Shown piece after piece: positions 47,874 to 59,503 of a stretch of DNA of 64,000 nt. The DNA is from Lunularia cruciata (Eukaryota > Streptophyta > Marchantiopsida > Lunulariales > Lunulariaceae). A program made the position numbers and the translations under genes. The stretch covers positions 32,526,243-32,590,242 of the forward strand of contig OX419761.1 of NCBI GenBank assembly GCA_948567375.1, in the 5' to 3' direction. Each line of letters begins with the position of its first letter. Positions within the stretch are counted from its first letter, which is position 1. The notes beneath the pieces were generated by a model that was not told the DNA's origin, did not search any database, and saw only the letters and a list, made by a program, of their open reading frames with translations.

Positions 47874-49000
47874 ATGGGAAAACTTCCGGTTTTCTTTGGC
47901 AAGGATGGAGAAGATGTGGAGGCCTTTGTGAGAGACTTCAAGAGAGCTTGCATAGGAAACAATGAGAGGAGGAAGAATGAGTGAGCCTCATTATTACCAG
48001 ATTTCTTTGAGGATGCAGCACTTACATGGTATGAGTCAGAATACCAAAAGAGAGAGAGGAGAGAGGGGGAAGAGGAGTCTTGGGAGACTTTGACTTCAGC
48101 ACTCATTGAAAACTTTCTTCCTGATGAGAGTTATGAGAGATTGATGAATGAGGTTACATTTCTCAAGCAAGGAGATGGAGAGAAAGTGAGGGTCTATGTG
48201 GAAAGAGTGGAAAAGTTGGAGTCCAGATTTCGCATAGTGTTGAGGAAGGGTGGGGATGATGTGGAGACTACAATGATTGGCATAGGGGCCATGCTCACCA
48301 AGAATTTTGTGGGAGGATTGAGACCACAAATTAGAAGCAAGGTGAGATATGAGAAACCTTCTTCCAAGGTTGAAGCTATCAAGATCGCAATTCATATGGA
48401 GGAGAGTTTGGAAGGGGATGAGAGTGATTTGGTGGTGAAGGAGGTTGTGCATCCTCCTCAAGGCTACAAGTATGGTGGAACTTCTGATACTTTGGTGACA
48501 AGGGTTGCACCACAAGTAGTAGTTGCTCCAGTTCTTGCACCTCCACCAAAAGATCCACTTCAAACCATCACAGAACAACTTGCGGATCTCAAGATCAATG
48601 TGGTGCAACTATGGGAGAAGAGAGAGGTGGATCAGAATGTAGGGAGAGGGCCTAGGAGTTATGGAAACTATCCATATAGAGGAGGCCAACCAGCCAACAA
48701 TTTCAATGATAGAAATTGTTTTGGTTGTGGAGGAAGAGGCCATATCCAAAGGAATTGCCCAAATTCCACTTACCATGGAGGAAGGGGTTATGAGGGAGCC
48801 AATAGAGGGAAAGAGGGAGGTAGTGAAACCCAAGTGGCTCCTTATCCCAACAAAGGTAAGGGGATAGCATCCATAGATGTGGTTGAGAGCAAGTATGAGA
48901 AGGGAGAGTGCTCAAACTCCAAGGGTCTTAATTTGGAGCTTTTGGCACAAGAGAAGAAGACAACTCGTTTTGCAGAGGATGTTCACTCTTCTCAAGGATT
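47874..49000 (+). CDS. E1 gag
   Basis: It starts MGKLPVFFGKDGEDVEAFVRDF after a purine-rich leader. It contains the retrotransposon gag core (AALTWYESE near 48020, ENFLPDESYERLMNEV near 48108, KNFVGGLRP near 48300) and one zinc knuckle, CFGCGGRGHIQRNC, at 48717-48758. The linker after it is Ser/Thr-rich (RSTRTSTPSTTKTPRKK). It forms the virus-like particle and binds RNA. Most of it shares one long frame with pol. Confidence 0.88.
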
Positions 49001-49299
49001 TACTTCAAGCAAGGATACTCTTATGTCAACTAGAAGCACTCGCACCTCAACACCATCAACAACAAAGACTCCAAGGAAGAAGTTGGGGATGGAGGACTTC
49101 TTGATCTCAAAGCAACAATGGAACTACAATGTGTTGGAGGATGTTGGTAGTCACAAGGCTAACATCACAGTGGGCCAATTAATTGCTTTGAACCCTACCT
49201 TGAGAAAGGAGCTTAGAGGTGGTTTGAGTTCTACAAGGAGCAAGAAGAAGAAGAAGGCAAAAGTTCCAGTATCAATGGGGGTGGTGGATGCCAAGCCAG

Positions 49300-51660
49300 C
49301 ACCATGGGAGGCTTGTGAATATGCCTCCAAGATTGATGTGAGAGTGAATGGTCACAACATCAAGGATGCATTGGTTGATGGAGGATCAACAGTGAATGCC
49401 ATGTCAGAAAGGTTGATGAAGAAGTTGGGTATGATACCCTCAAGACCTTCAACATTTGTGGTGAGCATGGCAAACAAGCAACAAGTTCGACTAGTAGGGG
49501 TGATGGATAAGGTGGTAGTTTCAATTATGGGAGTTCAAAATCTCATGACTTTCCAAGTCTTGAAGGATTCAAGCTATGACTTACTTCTTGGGAGGCCATG
49601 GTTGAGAGTAGCACGCACAACTGATCGATGGCACAAAGGGTACTTGAGGATTGGGCCATCAAACCATAGAGTCAATGTTACTGTGACTAACACCACCAAC
49701 ACTTCACATTCAGATACCCCATCTTCTGATTATTGGGAATCAGATTCTGAAGAAGGAGCTTCAGGTGTGGACACAAGCATGGAAGAGGAGACTTCCACGG
49801 AGGAGGATGAATCTGAATCTGACTCAGATGTGTATCCTTTGTGTGCTATGGATTTTGCACCTAAGCCAAAGGTTTTGAAGGACCTTGATAAATCACCATT
49901 GACACTTGAGGAGGTAGAGAGAAGGTTATCAACCCTCAAGTATGGCCCAAATGTTACCAAGGAGGAGAAGGTGAGATTTGAGGAGATTTTCCGCAAGTTC
50001 ATCCATGTGTTTGCTTTTAGTTACAAGGATTTGAAGGAAGTCACCTTGGAGGAGCACAAGATAGAGGTGGAGTCACATGCAAGACCAATCCGCCAAAAGC
50101 AACGTCGCATTAGCCCACCAATATCTTTGGTTGTGAAGGAGGAGATTGATAAGCTCAAGGAGGCTGGATTTATCTTTGAGGTGGAGAATTCAGAATGGGT
50201 GTCTCCAATTGTCATTGTGAAGAAAAAGAATGGCATGCTTCGGGTATGTGTGGATTACAAGAAGCTCTATGCTGTTACCAAGAAGGACTACTACCCATTG
50301 CCATTCGTTGATGAGATCTTGGAGGAGGTTGCAGGTCATGAGAGGTACAATTTTGGAGATGGTTATAGTGGATATAACCAAATCAAGATTGCACCACAGC
50401 ATCAACAACTCACCACATTCACCACACCTTGGGGAACTTATGCTTTCAAGGTCATGCCTTTTGGGCTTTGTAATGCTCCAGCCACATTCCAACGGTTCAT
50501 GAACAAGGTATTTGAACCTTTCATTGGGAAATTTGTGAGAGATTTCATTGATGACTTTTGTGTCTATGGGAGCAAGGAGGAGCACTTTGAGCACCTAATC
50601 AAAGTCTTGCAATGCTTGGATGAGGCAAATGCATCACTCAACCCAGAGAAGTGCATTTTTGGATGTGAAGAAGGTCTACTTTTGGGGCACATCATCTCCA
50701 AGGATGGAATAGCAGTTGATCTTGAGAAGGTGAGGAAAATCTCAGACCTTCCATTCCCTTCAAGCTTGACAAAGTTACGCCAATTCTTGGGAATGGTTGG
50801 GTACTATAGGAGGTTCATCTTCTCATTTTCCAACAAGGCTTATGCATTGACCATCTACATGAAGAAGGGTGTAGATTACATGGTGATTTTGGAAGACAAG
50901 GAGGCTCTCAAAGCTTTTGAGGAGCTCAAGCAATCCCTTGTTGTAGCTACAGTTCTTGCTAAACCTAATTGGAGTAAGCCTTTCATCGTCTACACTGATG
51001 CTTCTAATGTAGCTATAGGATGCACTCTTAGTCAATTAGACCAAGATGGGCATGATCATCCAATAGCTTATGCTAGTAGGCAGATGGTTTCAGCAGAGAA
51101 GAACTACTCTGTCACAGAGAGAGAAGGGTTGGCAGTGATCTTTGGTCTCAAGAAGTTTAGACACTACTTGATTGGAGGGAAAGCCACCATTGTCACGGAT
51201 CACAAGGCTTTGAAGTACATCTTCAACAAGCCTAATGTTGAAGCGAGACTAGCAAGGTGGATGATACTCTTGTCTGAGTATGACTACACCATTGAAGATA
51301 GGCCAGGAAAGAAACATGCAAATGCTGATTTATTATCTAGAGCCTATGATCATGATGGAGATGAGCCAGTGGATGATTCCTTCCCGGATGAGGAGCTCAT
51401 GACAATCTCAGTCACTCAAGAGGTTCCAATGGAGTACAAGGAGATTGTGGATTTTGTGACAAAAGGTAACTATCCAGAAGGGATGCATGCTAGGGAGAGG
51501 AAGGCCCTTGCAGCAAGATCTAGACCTTACACAATGGTGGAGGATATTCTTTTTCACCAAGGAGCAGATGGTCTACTTCGAAGAGCAATGGGTAAGGAAG
51601 AGTCTATCCTACTCATAAAGGAGTTTCATGAAGGTTTAGTATGTGGAGGACACTTTGCAT
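49300..51660 (+). CDS. E1 protease, reverse transcriptase, RNase H
   Basis: Protease: ALVDGGSTVNAM (near 49370) in the place of the catalytic DSG/DTG loop, then LLLGRPWLR near 49580. RT: VDYKKLYAVTKKDYYPLP near 50250, MPFGLCNAPATFQRFMN near 50455, catalytic FIDD at 50544-50555. RNase H: VYTDASNVAIGC near 50990, then VTDHKALKYIF near 51190. All lie in one frame with the end of gag, so translation as a single Gag-Pol polyprotein is likely. Sequence is OTA-type, closest in the window to E2 and then to C1/C3. Confidence 0.93.
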
Positions 51661-52700
51661 GAAAGGTGACTGCTTTCAAGATTCTAGATGCAGGTTACCA
51701 TTGGAGAGGGATTTTCAAGGATTGTCTTGATTATTGCAAAACTTGTCATGTTTGTCAAGCTTTTGCTAGAAAGTCTACATCCACTCCACCACTTAGATCA
51801 ATTCCATTGCTAGGACCTTTTGAGAAGTGGGGAATTGATTTTGTAGGACCTCTCAATAGAACCCCAAGGAACAATCGGTACATTGTGGTAGTTACTGATT
51901 ACCTTACCAAGTGGGTTGAGGCTAGACCATTGAGGGACAAGAATGAAGATGAAGTGGGTAGATTTCTTTATGAACGCATTATCACTAGGTTTGGATGCCC
52001 TTTGGAGTTGGTTTCTGATAGAGGAGGAGAGTTTACAGGAAGCATTACTACAGCCATGCTACGACATTTCTCTATCACACATAAAGTAACTACATCCTAT
52101 AAGCCAAATTCCAATGGCTTGGCAGAGAGAACCAATCAGACCTTGTGCATGATGTTGGCCAAAGATGCAGAAATGGAGGGGGCTAAACATCATTGGGACA
52201 AGAGGATTCATGCAGTTTTGTGGGTGTATAGGACAACCATGAAGACTTCCACATGATATTCTCCATTCCAATTGGTGTATGGTATTGAGTCTACCTTACC
52301 TATTCACTTTGATCTTCCTACCTTCCAAAGCATTCATAGGAGATTGAAGAAAGCACAAGGAAGTGATGCAGAGAAGTCAAGGAAGGATCAACTCATGGAG
52401 TTGGAAGAGGCAAGAGCAGTTGCTATGGTTCGAGTGGAGCAAGCCCAAAGGAAACAAAAGGAGACTATGACAAGAGGCAAGGCAAGAAGAAGGTGGAGCC
52501 TTTCAAAGAAGGTGATTGGGTAATGTTGTTTGATTCCATTCGATTCAAGAGAGTGCAAAAGAAGTTTTTGCCTAAGTACTTTGGACCTTTCATAGTAGAG
52601 AAGGTGTGGGGCAATTACACCTATGATCTCAAGGAGTTGGGAGGAAGACACTTTGATAGGATTAACCATGATAAGTTGAAGATGTACCATAGAAGGTAGA
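51600..52700 (+). CDS. E1 integrase (broken)
   Basis: The zinc-binding head shows H-H-C-C residues (HEGLVCGGHF, CKTCHVC). The core shows WGIDFVGPLN, VVTDYLTKWVEA, LELVSDRGGEF and NGLAERTNQTL, which carry the D,D-35-E residues. The C-terminal part includes KYFGPFIVEKVWGNYTYDL and HDKLKMYHRR-like text (about 52500-52699). There is no chromodomain. A few breaks separate its parts. Confidence 0.88.
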
Positions 52701-52736
52701 GAGACCTTCACTTTGAGGACAAAGTGAAAACTTAGT

Positions 52737-52747
52737 CCGGGGGTAAA
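52737..52747 (+). other. Polypurine tract of E1
   Basis: CCGGGGGTAAA directly before the 3' LTR, preceded by the frequent plant Ty3/gypsy context GAGGACAAAGTGAAAA. Confidence 0.82.
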
Positions 52748-53437
52748 TGTAACACCCATTCGTGCATGTGTGTGGTATTGTGATATTTAGCTTGGTATTA
52801 CAAGTACTTAAGAGATATTATTTATAGAGATAAAGGATGGTTCTATATTAGTCATGGTTAGCTAAAGTTAGTCATAGCTAAGATAGAGTGGACCTTACTT
52901 TAGAGGAAGTAGAAAAGATGAGCACCACTATTTTGGATTTTAGTGTGTTGACTTGGCATTATTCCTAGGTGTTTGGCTTTGAGGAAAGAGTTGAGAACTC
53001 TTGGGCCCGCAAACCTTTTTCTTTTGGATTCTTCTTTATTCCAAGGATAGCCCATGTGAAGGAATCCTTGACTTAGTGGTTGGGTCAAGATAAGACCACA
53101 TGCTTAGGGGAATATGCCCATGTGAATGGATATTCCTTTCTACTTTTTGACTTTACTTGACTTTTAGTCTAGTAACTTGAGTTACTACGGTAATTAGTAA
53201 CTTTGGAACGTAACTATTTCACAAGTATATAAACAAGGGGTGAGGAGGTACTCATCATCCTTTCATTTGCAACTATCTCTCTCTCATTGAGTTCTCTAGT
53301 GAGCAATGTCTTGAGTCTTGGAGTGTTAGCCTTGGAGGAGTATGATGGAGTTGGGGTTCCTTGCCTTCTTAGTCCATGGTGCGCTACCACAATAGCCATC
53401 AGAGGTTCATCTTGAGTGAGAGACAGGCCGGCTCACA
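52748..53437 (+). repeat. 3' LTR of E1
   Basis: 690 bp. It differs from the 5' LTR at only two positions that I saw, both in the last 60 bp. It is followed by the target duplication GTAC. Confidence 0.98.
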
Positions 53438-53441
53438 GTAC

Positions 53442-53848
53442 AACTTGTTGTCCTCCCACAATTGATTAAATGTGACATTAGCACTTCTAGATGCCATATC
53501 AGCCACAATATGGTACTATGGGACTCCTCCCAATTTCACCTTCTTTGCCTTTGTCTTTAGGTTCAAAGTCTGTCCTTGTTCAAATCGGACTTTGCGGTGC
53601 TTCAGGATGGTAATCGGAGTACGTATGGCCTTGACCCGATGATCTTCGGGTTGACCTACTTTGGCTTGGATCGAGTCTCTTACTTTGGACCTGATATCCG
53701 CCGGAAAAACTAGAAGTTGTGTCTTTGTGTTCTCCTCCAAACTCATCTCCCGCGTGCGGAGTATTGCTTCCTTGATTTCTTTCTACAAGGCTTTTGCTTT
53801 AGCTTTTGCTAGAATCTTTTCCTCCTTAGCAAAAAAGATAGCTTTTGG
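53442..53848 (-). pseudogene. C3 gag C-terminal segment (fossil)
   Basis: In the minus direction it contains MSLEENTKTQLLVFPADIR and KVGQPEDHRV, collinear with C1 at 34800-35050 and before that with an Ala/Lys-rich helix (KEEKILAKAKAKAL). Its left edge is the E1 target and its right edge the D unit 2 target. Confidence 0.8.
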
Positions 53849-54259
53849 GCGTTGTCGTCGGGAAAATATCCCACGTGTACCCTTGAGGCTTTTGGTGTGA
53901 TGAATTTTCTTTTCTCTTTTATTTGTTGTAAGGAACAGGGATTTATGATAATATATCTTGGGTGTGGTTTTGCTATCTTGTTTTGGGAGAAAGTGAGGAG
54001 ACAGAGAAGGGCTGAGGGTTTTCACAAAATGCCAAAAGATTTCGAGAGGGTTTGGCAGAGGATTTCGAGAGGAGTGGCAGAAATTTTCAGGAGAAGAAAG
54101 GAGTAGGGTTTTTTTTTGAAAAGGGACAGAGGAGTGTCGAGAGAGCAAGGGGTTTTTTTTTTCAAGAATGACAGGAGGAGTTTGGGGGCAGAGGACAGAA
54201 GGTGGGCAGGAAGGAAGGGAATCGAAAGGGATTGGAATGATCATGAAGGAGTAGTCAGG

Positions 54260-55010
54260 AAGGCTTTTTAGGGATAGAGGAAATTTCGAGTTGGACAGGA
54301 GAGGGTTTGGCAGGAGGAGAAATTCTCGAGAGGCTGGAGGGTTTGGACAGAGGAACACACACACAGAGGAAATTTCGAGTTGGACAGGAGAGGGTTTGGC
54401 AGGAGGAGAAATTCTCGAGAGGATGGAGGGTTTGGACAGAGGGACACACACACAGAGAAAATTTCGAGTTGGACAGGAGAGGGTTTGGCAGGAGGAGAAA
54501 TTCTCGAGAGGCTGGAGGGTTTGGACAGAGGAACACACACATAGAGGAAATTTCGAGTTGGACAGGAGAGGGTTTGGCAGGAGGAGAAATTCTCGAGAAG
54601 CTGGAGGGTTTGGACAGAGGAACACACACAGGAGAGGATTTTCGAGTTGGACAGGAGGGCTTGAGAGTGCAGGGGAGAAAATTTCTCGAGAACTGAAGGG
54701 TGGAAGAGGAACACACACAGGAGAGGATTTTCGAGTTGGACAGGAGGGCTTGAGAGTGCAGGGGAGAAAATTTCTCGAGAACTGAAGGGTGGAAGAGGAA
54801 CACACACAGGAGAGGATTTTCGAGTTGGACAGGAGGGCTTGAGAGTGCAGGGGAGAAAATTTCTCGAGAACTGAAGGGTAGAAGAGGAACACACACAAGA
54901 GAGGATTTTAGAGTTGGACAGGAGGGCTTGAGAGTGCAGGGGAGAAAATTTCTTGAGAACTGAAGGGTGGAAGAGGAACAATCAGGGCCAGGAATTTTGA
55001 GTTGGACAGG
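54260..55010. repeat. Tandem array, 89-bp unit, about 9 copies
   Basis: The landmark TTGGACAGGAG recurs at 54291, 54380, 54469, 54558, 54647, 54736, 54825, 54914 and 55002, a period of 89 bp (last step 88). The first five units carry GGTTTGGCAGGAGGAG; the later ones carry GGGCTTGAGAGTGCAGG, so there are two subfamilies. Because 89 is not a multiple of three, consecutive units read in different frames; long open frames on either strand arise from the repeat. Confidence 0.97.
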
Positions 55011-55600
55011 AGAGGAATTTCGAAATGTGAGAGTGCAGGGCTGTGCTTGGGCCAGGAGAGCAATTTCGAAATGTGAGAGTGCAGGGCTGTGCTTGGACCA
55101 GGAGAGAAATTTCGAAATGTGAGAGTGCAGGGCTGTGCTTGGACCAGGAGAGCAATTTCGAAATGTGAGAGTGCAGGGCTGTGCTTGGACCAGGAGAGCA
55201 ATTTCGAAATCTGAGAGTGCAGGCTGTGTTTGGACCAGGAGAGGAATTCTGAAATGTGAGAGTGCAGGGCTGTGCTTGGACCAGGAGAGCAATTTCAAAA
55301 TGTGAGAGTGCAGGGCTGTGCTTGGACCAGGAGAGAAATTTCGAAATGTGAGAGTGCAGGGCTGTGCTTGGACCAGGAGAGAAATTTCGAAATGTGAGAG
55401 TGCAGGGCTGTGCTTGGACCAGGAGAGCAATTTCGAAATGTGAGAGTGCAGGGCTGTGCTTGGACCAGGAGAGCAATTTCGAAATCTGAGAGTGCAGGCT
55501 GTGTTTGGACCAGGAGAGGAATTCTGAAATGTGAGAGTGCAGGACTGTGCTTGGACCAGGAGAGGAATTTTCGAAATGTGAAAGTGCAGGGCAGAAAGTG
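55011..55600. repeat. Tandem array, 46-bp unit, about 13 copies, with higher-order repeat
   Basis: The unit contains TTCGAAATGTGAGAGTGCAG and CTGTGCTTGGACCAG. Two variant units with CTGAGAGTGCAGGCTGTGTT, each followed by ATTCTGAAATGTG, lie at about 55211 and 55486, exactly 275 bp (six units) apart, which shows a secondary block duplication. Confidence 0.95.
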
Positions 55601-56000
55601 TTTTCATGAAGGCAATTTTTGCAGGACTGTGATGGGTTTTGGTGAGGTGCATGAAGGCAATTCTCGCAGGAATGTGAGGGCTTGAAAGTGCAGGGCAGAA
55701 AGTGTTTTCATGAAGGCAATTTTCGCAGGACTGTGATGGGTTTTGGTGAGGTGCATGAAGGCAATTTTTGCTGGAATGTGAGGGCTTGAAAGTGCAAGGC
55801 AGAAAGTGTTTCAAGAAGGCAAATTTTGCAGGACTGTGATGGGTTTTGGTGAGGTGCATGAAGGCAATTTTCGCAGGAATGTGAGGGCTTGAAAGTGCAG
55901 GGCAGAAAGTGTTTCAAGAAGGCAATTTTCGCAGGACTGTGAAGGGGTTTGTGAGGGCTGCACGAAGACAAATTTTGCAGCAATGTGAAGTGGTTGGTGA
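55600..56000. repeat. Tandem array, about 103-bp unit, about 4 copies
   Basis: The landmark CAGGGCAGAAAGTG recurs at about 55587, 55691, 55795 and 55897. Units share GGACTGTGATGGGTTTTGG and GAAGGCAATTTT. It merges into more diverged repeats up to about 56420 (GGTCTGAAGGGCAGGCTGCA appears twice). Confidence 0.9.
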
Positions 56001-57336
56001 GGTTGCAAGAAGACAATTTTAGCAGGTACTGTTAGGGACTTGAGAGTGCAGTGGAGAGAAAGGTTTCTTCTTGAAGGAATGAACAAATGTGCAGGAGAGG
56101 AAGTGCTTGGACAGAAGGGCAATTTTCGCAGGTCTGAAGGGCAGGCTGCAGGAGTAGCAAAAGAAATTCTCACAAAGGTGAGAACAGGACTGAGGAAGAG
56201 GGATTTATGTGTGAAAATGTTGATAGAGTGTTGAGGGACAGAATTGGAAAGAGAATTTTCGCAGGTCTGAAGGGCAGGCTGCAAGAGTAGCAAAAGAAAC
56301 TCTCACGAAGGTGAGAACAAGACTGAGGAAGAGAGATTTCAATGTGAAAATGTTGATAGAGTGTTGAGGGACAGAATTGGAGAGGAATTTTCGCAGGTCT
56401 GAAGGGGATTTGCTGCAGAAGTTGCCAAAGGATAATCTCCCGAAGGTGAGGATAGGAGCGAAGAAGAAAGATATAATTTTTTTTTGGGAAGATGTTGTGA
56501 AGAGTGACTGAACAGGCAGTGATAGGAGCTAGTCAGGAAGAAAAGGAGGAGAATTTCAAGGTGGCTCAGCTCATTTGGAACAAAGGCAAGAAAGATTTGA
56601 AGTTGGTTGGCCTGTCTGAATGGAGTGAATCTGATATGCAAAACAGGGCATAGGAGAATGAAGAGGTTCGGAGGGTGAATTGCCTTGCCTGCTGCCGGAC
56701 AGAATATATGTGAACTGCCGGCTGAGTTGATGATCAGTTGCAACCTTAGGGTAGGCATTGTCTTGACTAGAACTATTTGACTTATCCAACCTTGTGAACG
56801 TTGTTGTTGAAACTCCTGTGAATGATAAATCTTAGAAGCGGATTGTGTTATGAATTGTGACTAGAGTTGAGGAAAACTCCATTCTAGGAACTCTCAGTCC
56901 GGTCCATGTGAATAGCCTAAGTAAATGATCTGGAGGCCCGGGTTTATGTTTGGTTAGATCACTCAGTTGTTGTTTCTTTTATTTTATTAAAGGGCCACCT
57001 GACCTAGGTCTATGAATTGCCAGATCCCGAACCATAGCTTGAACCTGACGTGAAAATAGAATATGAGACCAGGCAGAGGTAGAAACCATAACACCAGACT
57101 AGCATGACAAGATTAAATTTATGAAAGTCAAGGATAAAACAAAACCTTCAGGGAGAGCCAACCTTAGGGAAACTGAAACAACAGGTTCATATAGAGACAA
57201 ATTCCCGACAAACCAGGAGTAGGGAAGGAATGTCAGTCTATGGGAAAGACCCAAAAGAAGGACAGTAGGGAAAACTAAGCACAAGCAACCATGTGCTCGG
57301 CGCACTCTCAAGACCAAACGTTCCCCACGACAGCGT

Positions 57337-59475
57337 AGTCTCTTTGTCTTTCATGAAGACAAAGAAGTAGTACTCACTTCTTTGGGATTGCGCTTCTTCT
57401 TCCCCGTGTGTGTCTCTACCTTCAAAATTTTGGGGTCCGGCCATTCTCCTTCTGTAGCGGAACTCCCTTCTTGAGGCCTCTCTTCCTCAAGTGTTATTCA
57501 ATTTACATTTGTATTCCCTTTTGCTTGGAGCGCAACACGCTCAGTGGGGGTCTATACATACTTTACATGCGGCTTTGGGTTGGGTGGTTGCATGCACTGA
57601 TTTCTTGTATGCCCTAATCCTTTACAATTTCCACATAGGGGCATGTACCCAATTTGCCATCTTGGCTTTGGACAATTTGGAGACCAATGTCCCATTGAGC
57701 CACAATTGTAACAAGCACCTGATGCAACATTTTGAGGTCTATTTTGGCCGCTCATTGGTGGTCTTCATGGAGGTGTGTTATTGTTGTACTCCCTTGGTCC
57801 ATACCTTGGACCTTGATATGAAGTGCTTGCCTGAGGGTGTACCTCTTGGGTTTGGTACACAACCTCTTCTTCCTCACTTTGGTCCCAACTGGTAATTCAA
57901 TCAATTTGTTGCATTAGAAATGCAGTGTGTGTCAAGCACTCTGTATTAGCATGGCCGGATTTACCACACGTAGTGCACCATACATTTGGTCAACCAAATG
58001 ATGGAGGCTTTCTTTGGTCCTTAGCCCCAATCAGCTGGATCTTGAAATCCGCAAACTCTTTAATAAGAATCTCCAGCTTCTGATCTACCTTAGGTACATT
58101 CTTTGCTAGCGGTGTTACTGGTTTCTTTCCTCCACGTCTTGGTATTCTTTGCGGCTTGGATTCTTCTTCAGATTCCAAAGAAGAACTTGAAGATGGGGAG
58201 GATTCCTCCGAAGAAGGGGATGTGCTATGAGAAGCTCTCCTTCTAGGCTTCTTGCCTTTCTTCTCCCGATTTCTTTGGTTGCTGGATGAGTGGGAGTGAG
58301 CCGCCTCATATTGGGCAACATGTTTGAGGATTTTGTCCAGGGAAGTTACATTCCTCTCCTTGGCAAAGATAGGAATCTCTGGTGAAAGTCCTCCAAGGAA
58401 CCAAGTAATGGCTTGGGCATCGGAGTAACCCACCACACTGGATTGTTTTGGAACTTGGTTCAATAGGGCATGAACCGCTCGGAGTAATCTCTCAACTTTT
58501 CCTTCTTTCCTCGGTCCAAATCATTAAGTGCTGCAAAGACACTCATATCATAATCCACTTCTTGGAATCGTTCCAGGAAGCTATTTTGTAAGTCTCCCTA
58601 GTCTGCTGGTGTGAACCCCTTCTGAGCTACATGGGTATACCAACTCCGAGCTTTCTTCCGGAGAAAACTTGGAAAATCCTGAAGACGATCCGTAGAGTCA
58701 TGTTCCTTGTTAGCAAAGGAAATGACCTCAAATTCTTTGATAAATTCATCAAAATCTTTGTCTTGTTCAGTCTTTTATACTTTGGATAGGCGTGTCGGGT
58801 CACAGGTAACAAAGTCATCATTTGGTTTGGTGGAATCGGCTGTGGTAAGTTTGAACTTGAGGGAACCAAAGAGCTGCTTGGTATGGACACCGTGTTGGCG
58901 GCCCAAGGGTTCCAATTAGTCAAGTTCAAAGTGGGGTCTTCTTCAACAATTTATTCTTCTCTGGTTGTGTCAACTTCAACCCAAATAGAAGTAAGAGGTT
59001 CCACACCTTCCAAATGTTCTTTGAAATTCCTTCGGGATAACCAAGGAATTGTGCATAAAAGATGTTGATACTCTTCTTCCGTAAGTGTTTGTGCTGTCTT
59101 TTCATGAACAAACTTCTTAATGAATTTGACTTCCTTTACAACTAGTCGGTGTACTAGGTTGTAATGCATATGTCTGCCCGCTTGAGTCTTTCTTCTTCTT
59201 GGAAGAGGGGGAAAAAAGTAGCCTTGCCACCCTCCTTCACGTTTCTTTTGTTTGAGTTCTTGCAAAGCTTCTTGAACTTCATGGAGAAGTTGAAAGTCCA
59301 ACACCTCTTGTTTGGTTTCATCAAAAGTAGATTGGATCTTTAGACGTTCTTCTTCTTCATGATGCAATGTTCGTCTTTGAACTCCCTCTTCCCATTGTTC
59401 TCTTGATGCAAACATTCATATTGCTTTGATGCCCAAATCCAACATGGGCTTTGTATTCTTCCACTTTCAAGTTTT
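57337..59475 (-). pseudogene. C3 gag with three zinc knuckles (fossil)
   Basis: In the minus direction: a helical, charged N-terminal part (about 58950-59415, EALQELKQKKREGG), a capsid-like middle (about 58470-58930), and a segment with AITWFLGGLSPEIPIFAKE (about 58390) leading to an Arg/Ser-rich linker (RRRASHSTSPSSEESSPSSS). Then come three CCHC knuckles: CTTCGKSGHANTEC (about 57936-57977), CYNCGSMGHWSPNC (57672-57713) and CGNCKGLGHTRNQC (57594-57635). A short tail follows to the D insertion. It binds element RNA in particles. Broken in a few places. Confidence 0.82.
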
Positions 59476-59478
59476 GTA

Positions 59479-59496
59479 TCCCCGGCAACGGTGCCA
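59479..59496 (-). other. C3 primer-binding site (tRNA-Asp-like)
   Basis: In the minus direction TGGCACCGTTGCCGGGGA lies seven bases after the LTR terminus. It matches the complement of the plant tRNA-Asp 3' end with one visible difference. This fixes the 5' LTR of C3 and its direction. Confidence 0.88.
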
Positions 59497-59503
59497 AAAA
59501 TCA

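Larger units (their letters stand above)
45615..53437 (+). mobile_element. Family-A Ty3/gypsy element E1, full-length and young, TSD GTAC
   Basis: 7.8-kb element with two 690-bp LTRs (TGTAACACCC...GGCTCACA) flanked by GTAC (45611-45614 and 53438-53441). Only two differences were seen between the LTRs, so it is by far the youngest insertion in the window. It has a PBS, an additional zinc-knuckle frame, gag, protease, RT, RNase H, integrase and a polypurine tract in order, with no chromodomain and an OTA-type (Tat/Athila-like) RT. Removing it rejoins the C3 gag end exactly where C1 has LWEDNKLY. The long middle frame is open for 1190 codons; overall it looks nearly whole, with about four breaks. 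Confidence 0.97.
53853..57332 (+). mobile_element. D unit 2: large LTR-like element, TSD GCGT
   Basis: 3480 bp, beginning TGTCGTCGGGAA and ending GTTCCCCACGACA. The ends form an approximately 12-bp inverted repeat and are flanked by GCGT (53849-53852 and 57333-57336). It splits C3 gag cleanly. The first 100 bp (CCCACGTGTACC, CTTGAGGCTTTTGGTGTGAT) and last 450 bp (CTCAGTCCGGTCCA and onward) match D unit 1; the middle is three tandem arrays. There is no PBS, polypurine tract or pol. Most likely a solo LTR of a long-LTR element; a non-autonomous unit is the alternative. Confidence 0.75.

Noticed and set aside
54255-55859. Long minus-strand open frame (534 codons) and similar frames of 164-371 codons on both strands
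   Set aside because: They are produced by the 89-bp and 46-bp tandem arrays, which happen to lack stop codons in several frames. The translations are repetitive, frame-shuffled and unlike any protein.
54260-56000. Possible CRISPR array
   Set aside because: The repeats are directly adjacent tandem units without unique spacers, there are no cas genes, and the setting is a plant retroelement.
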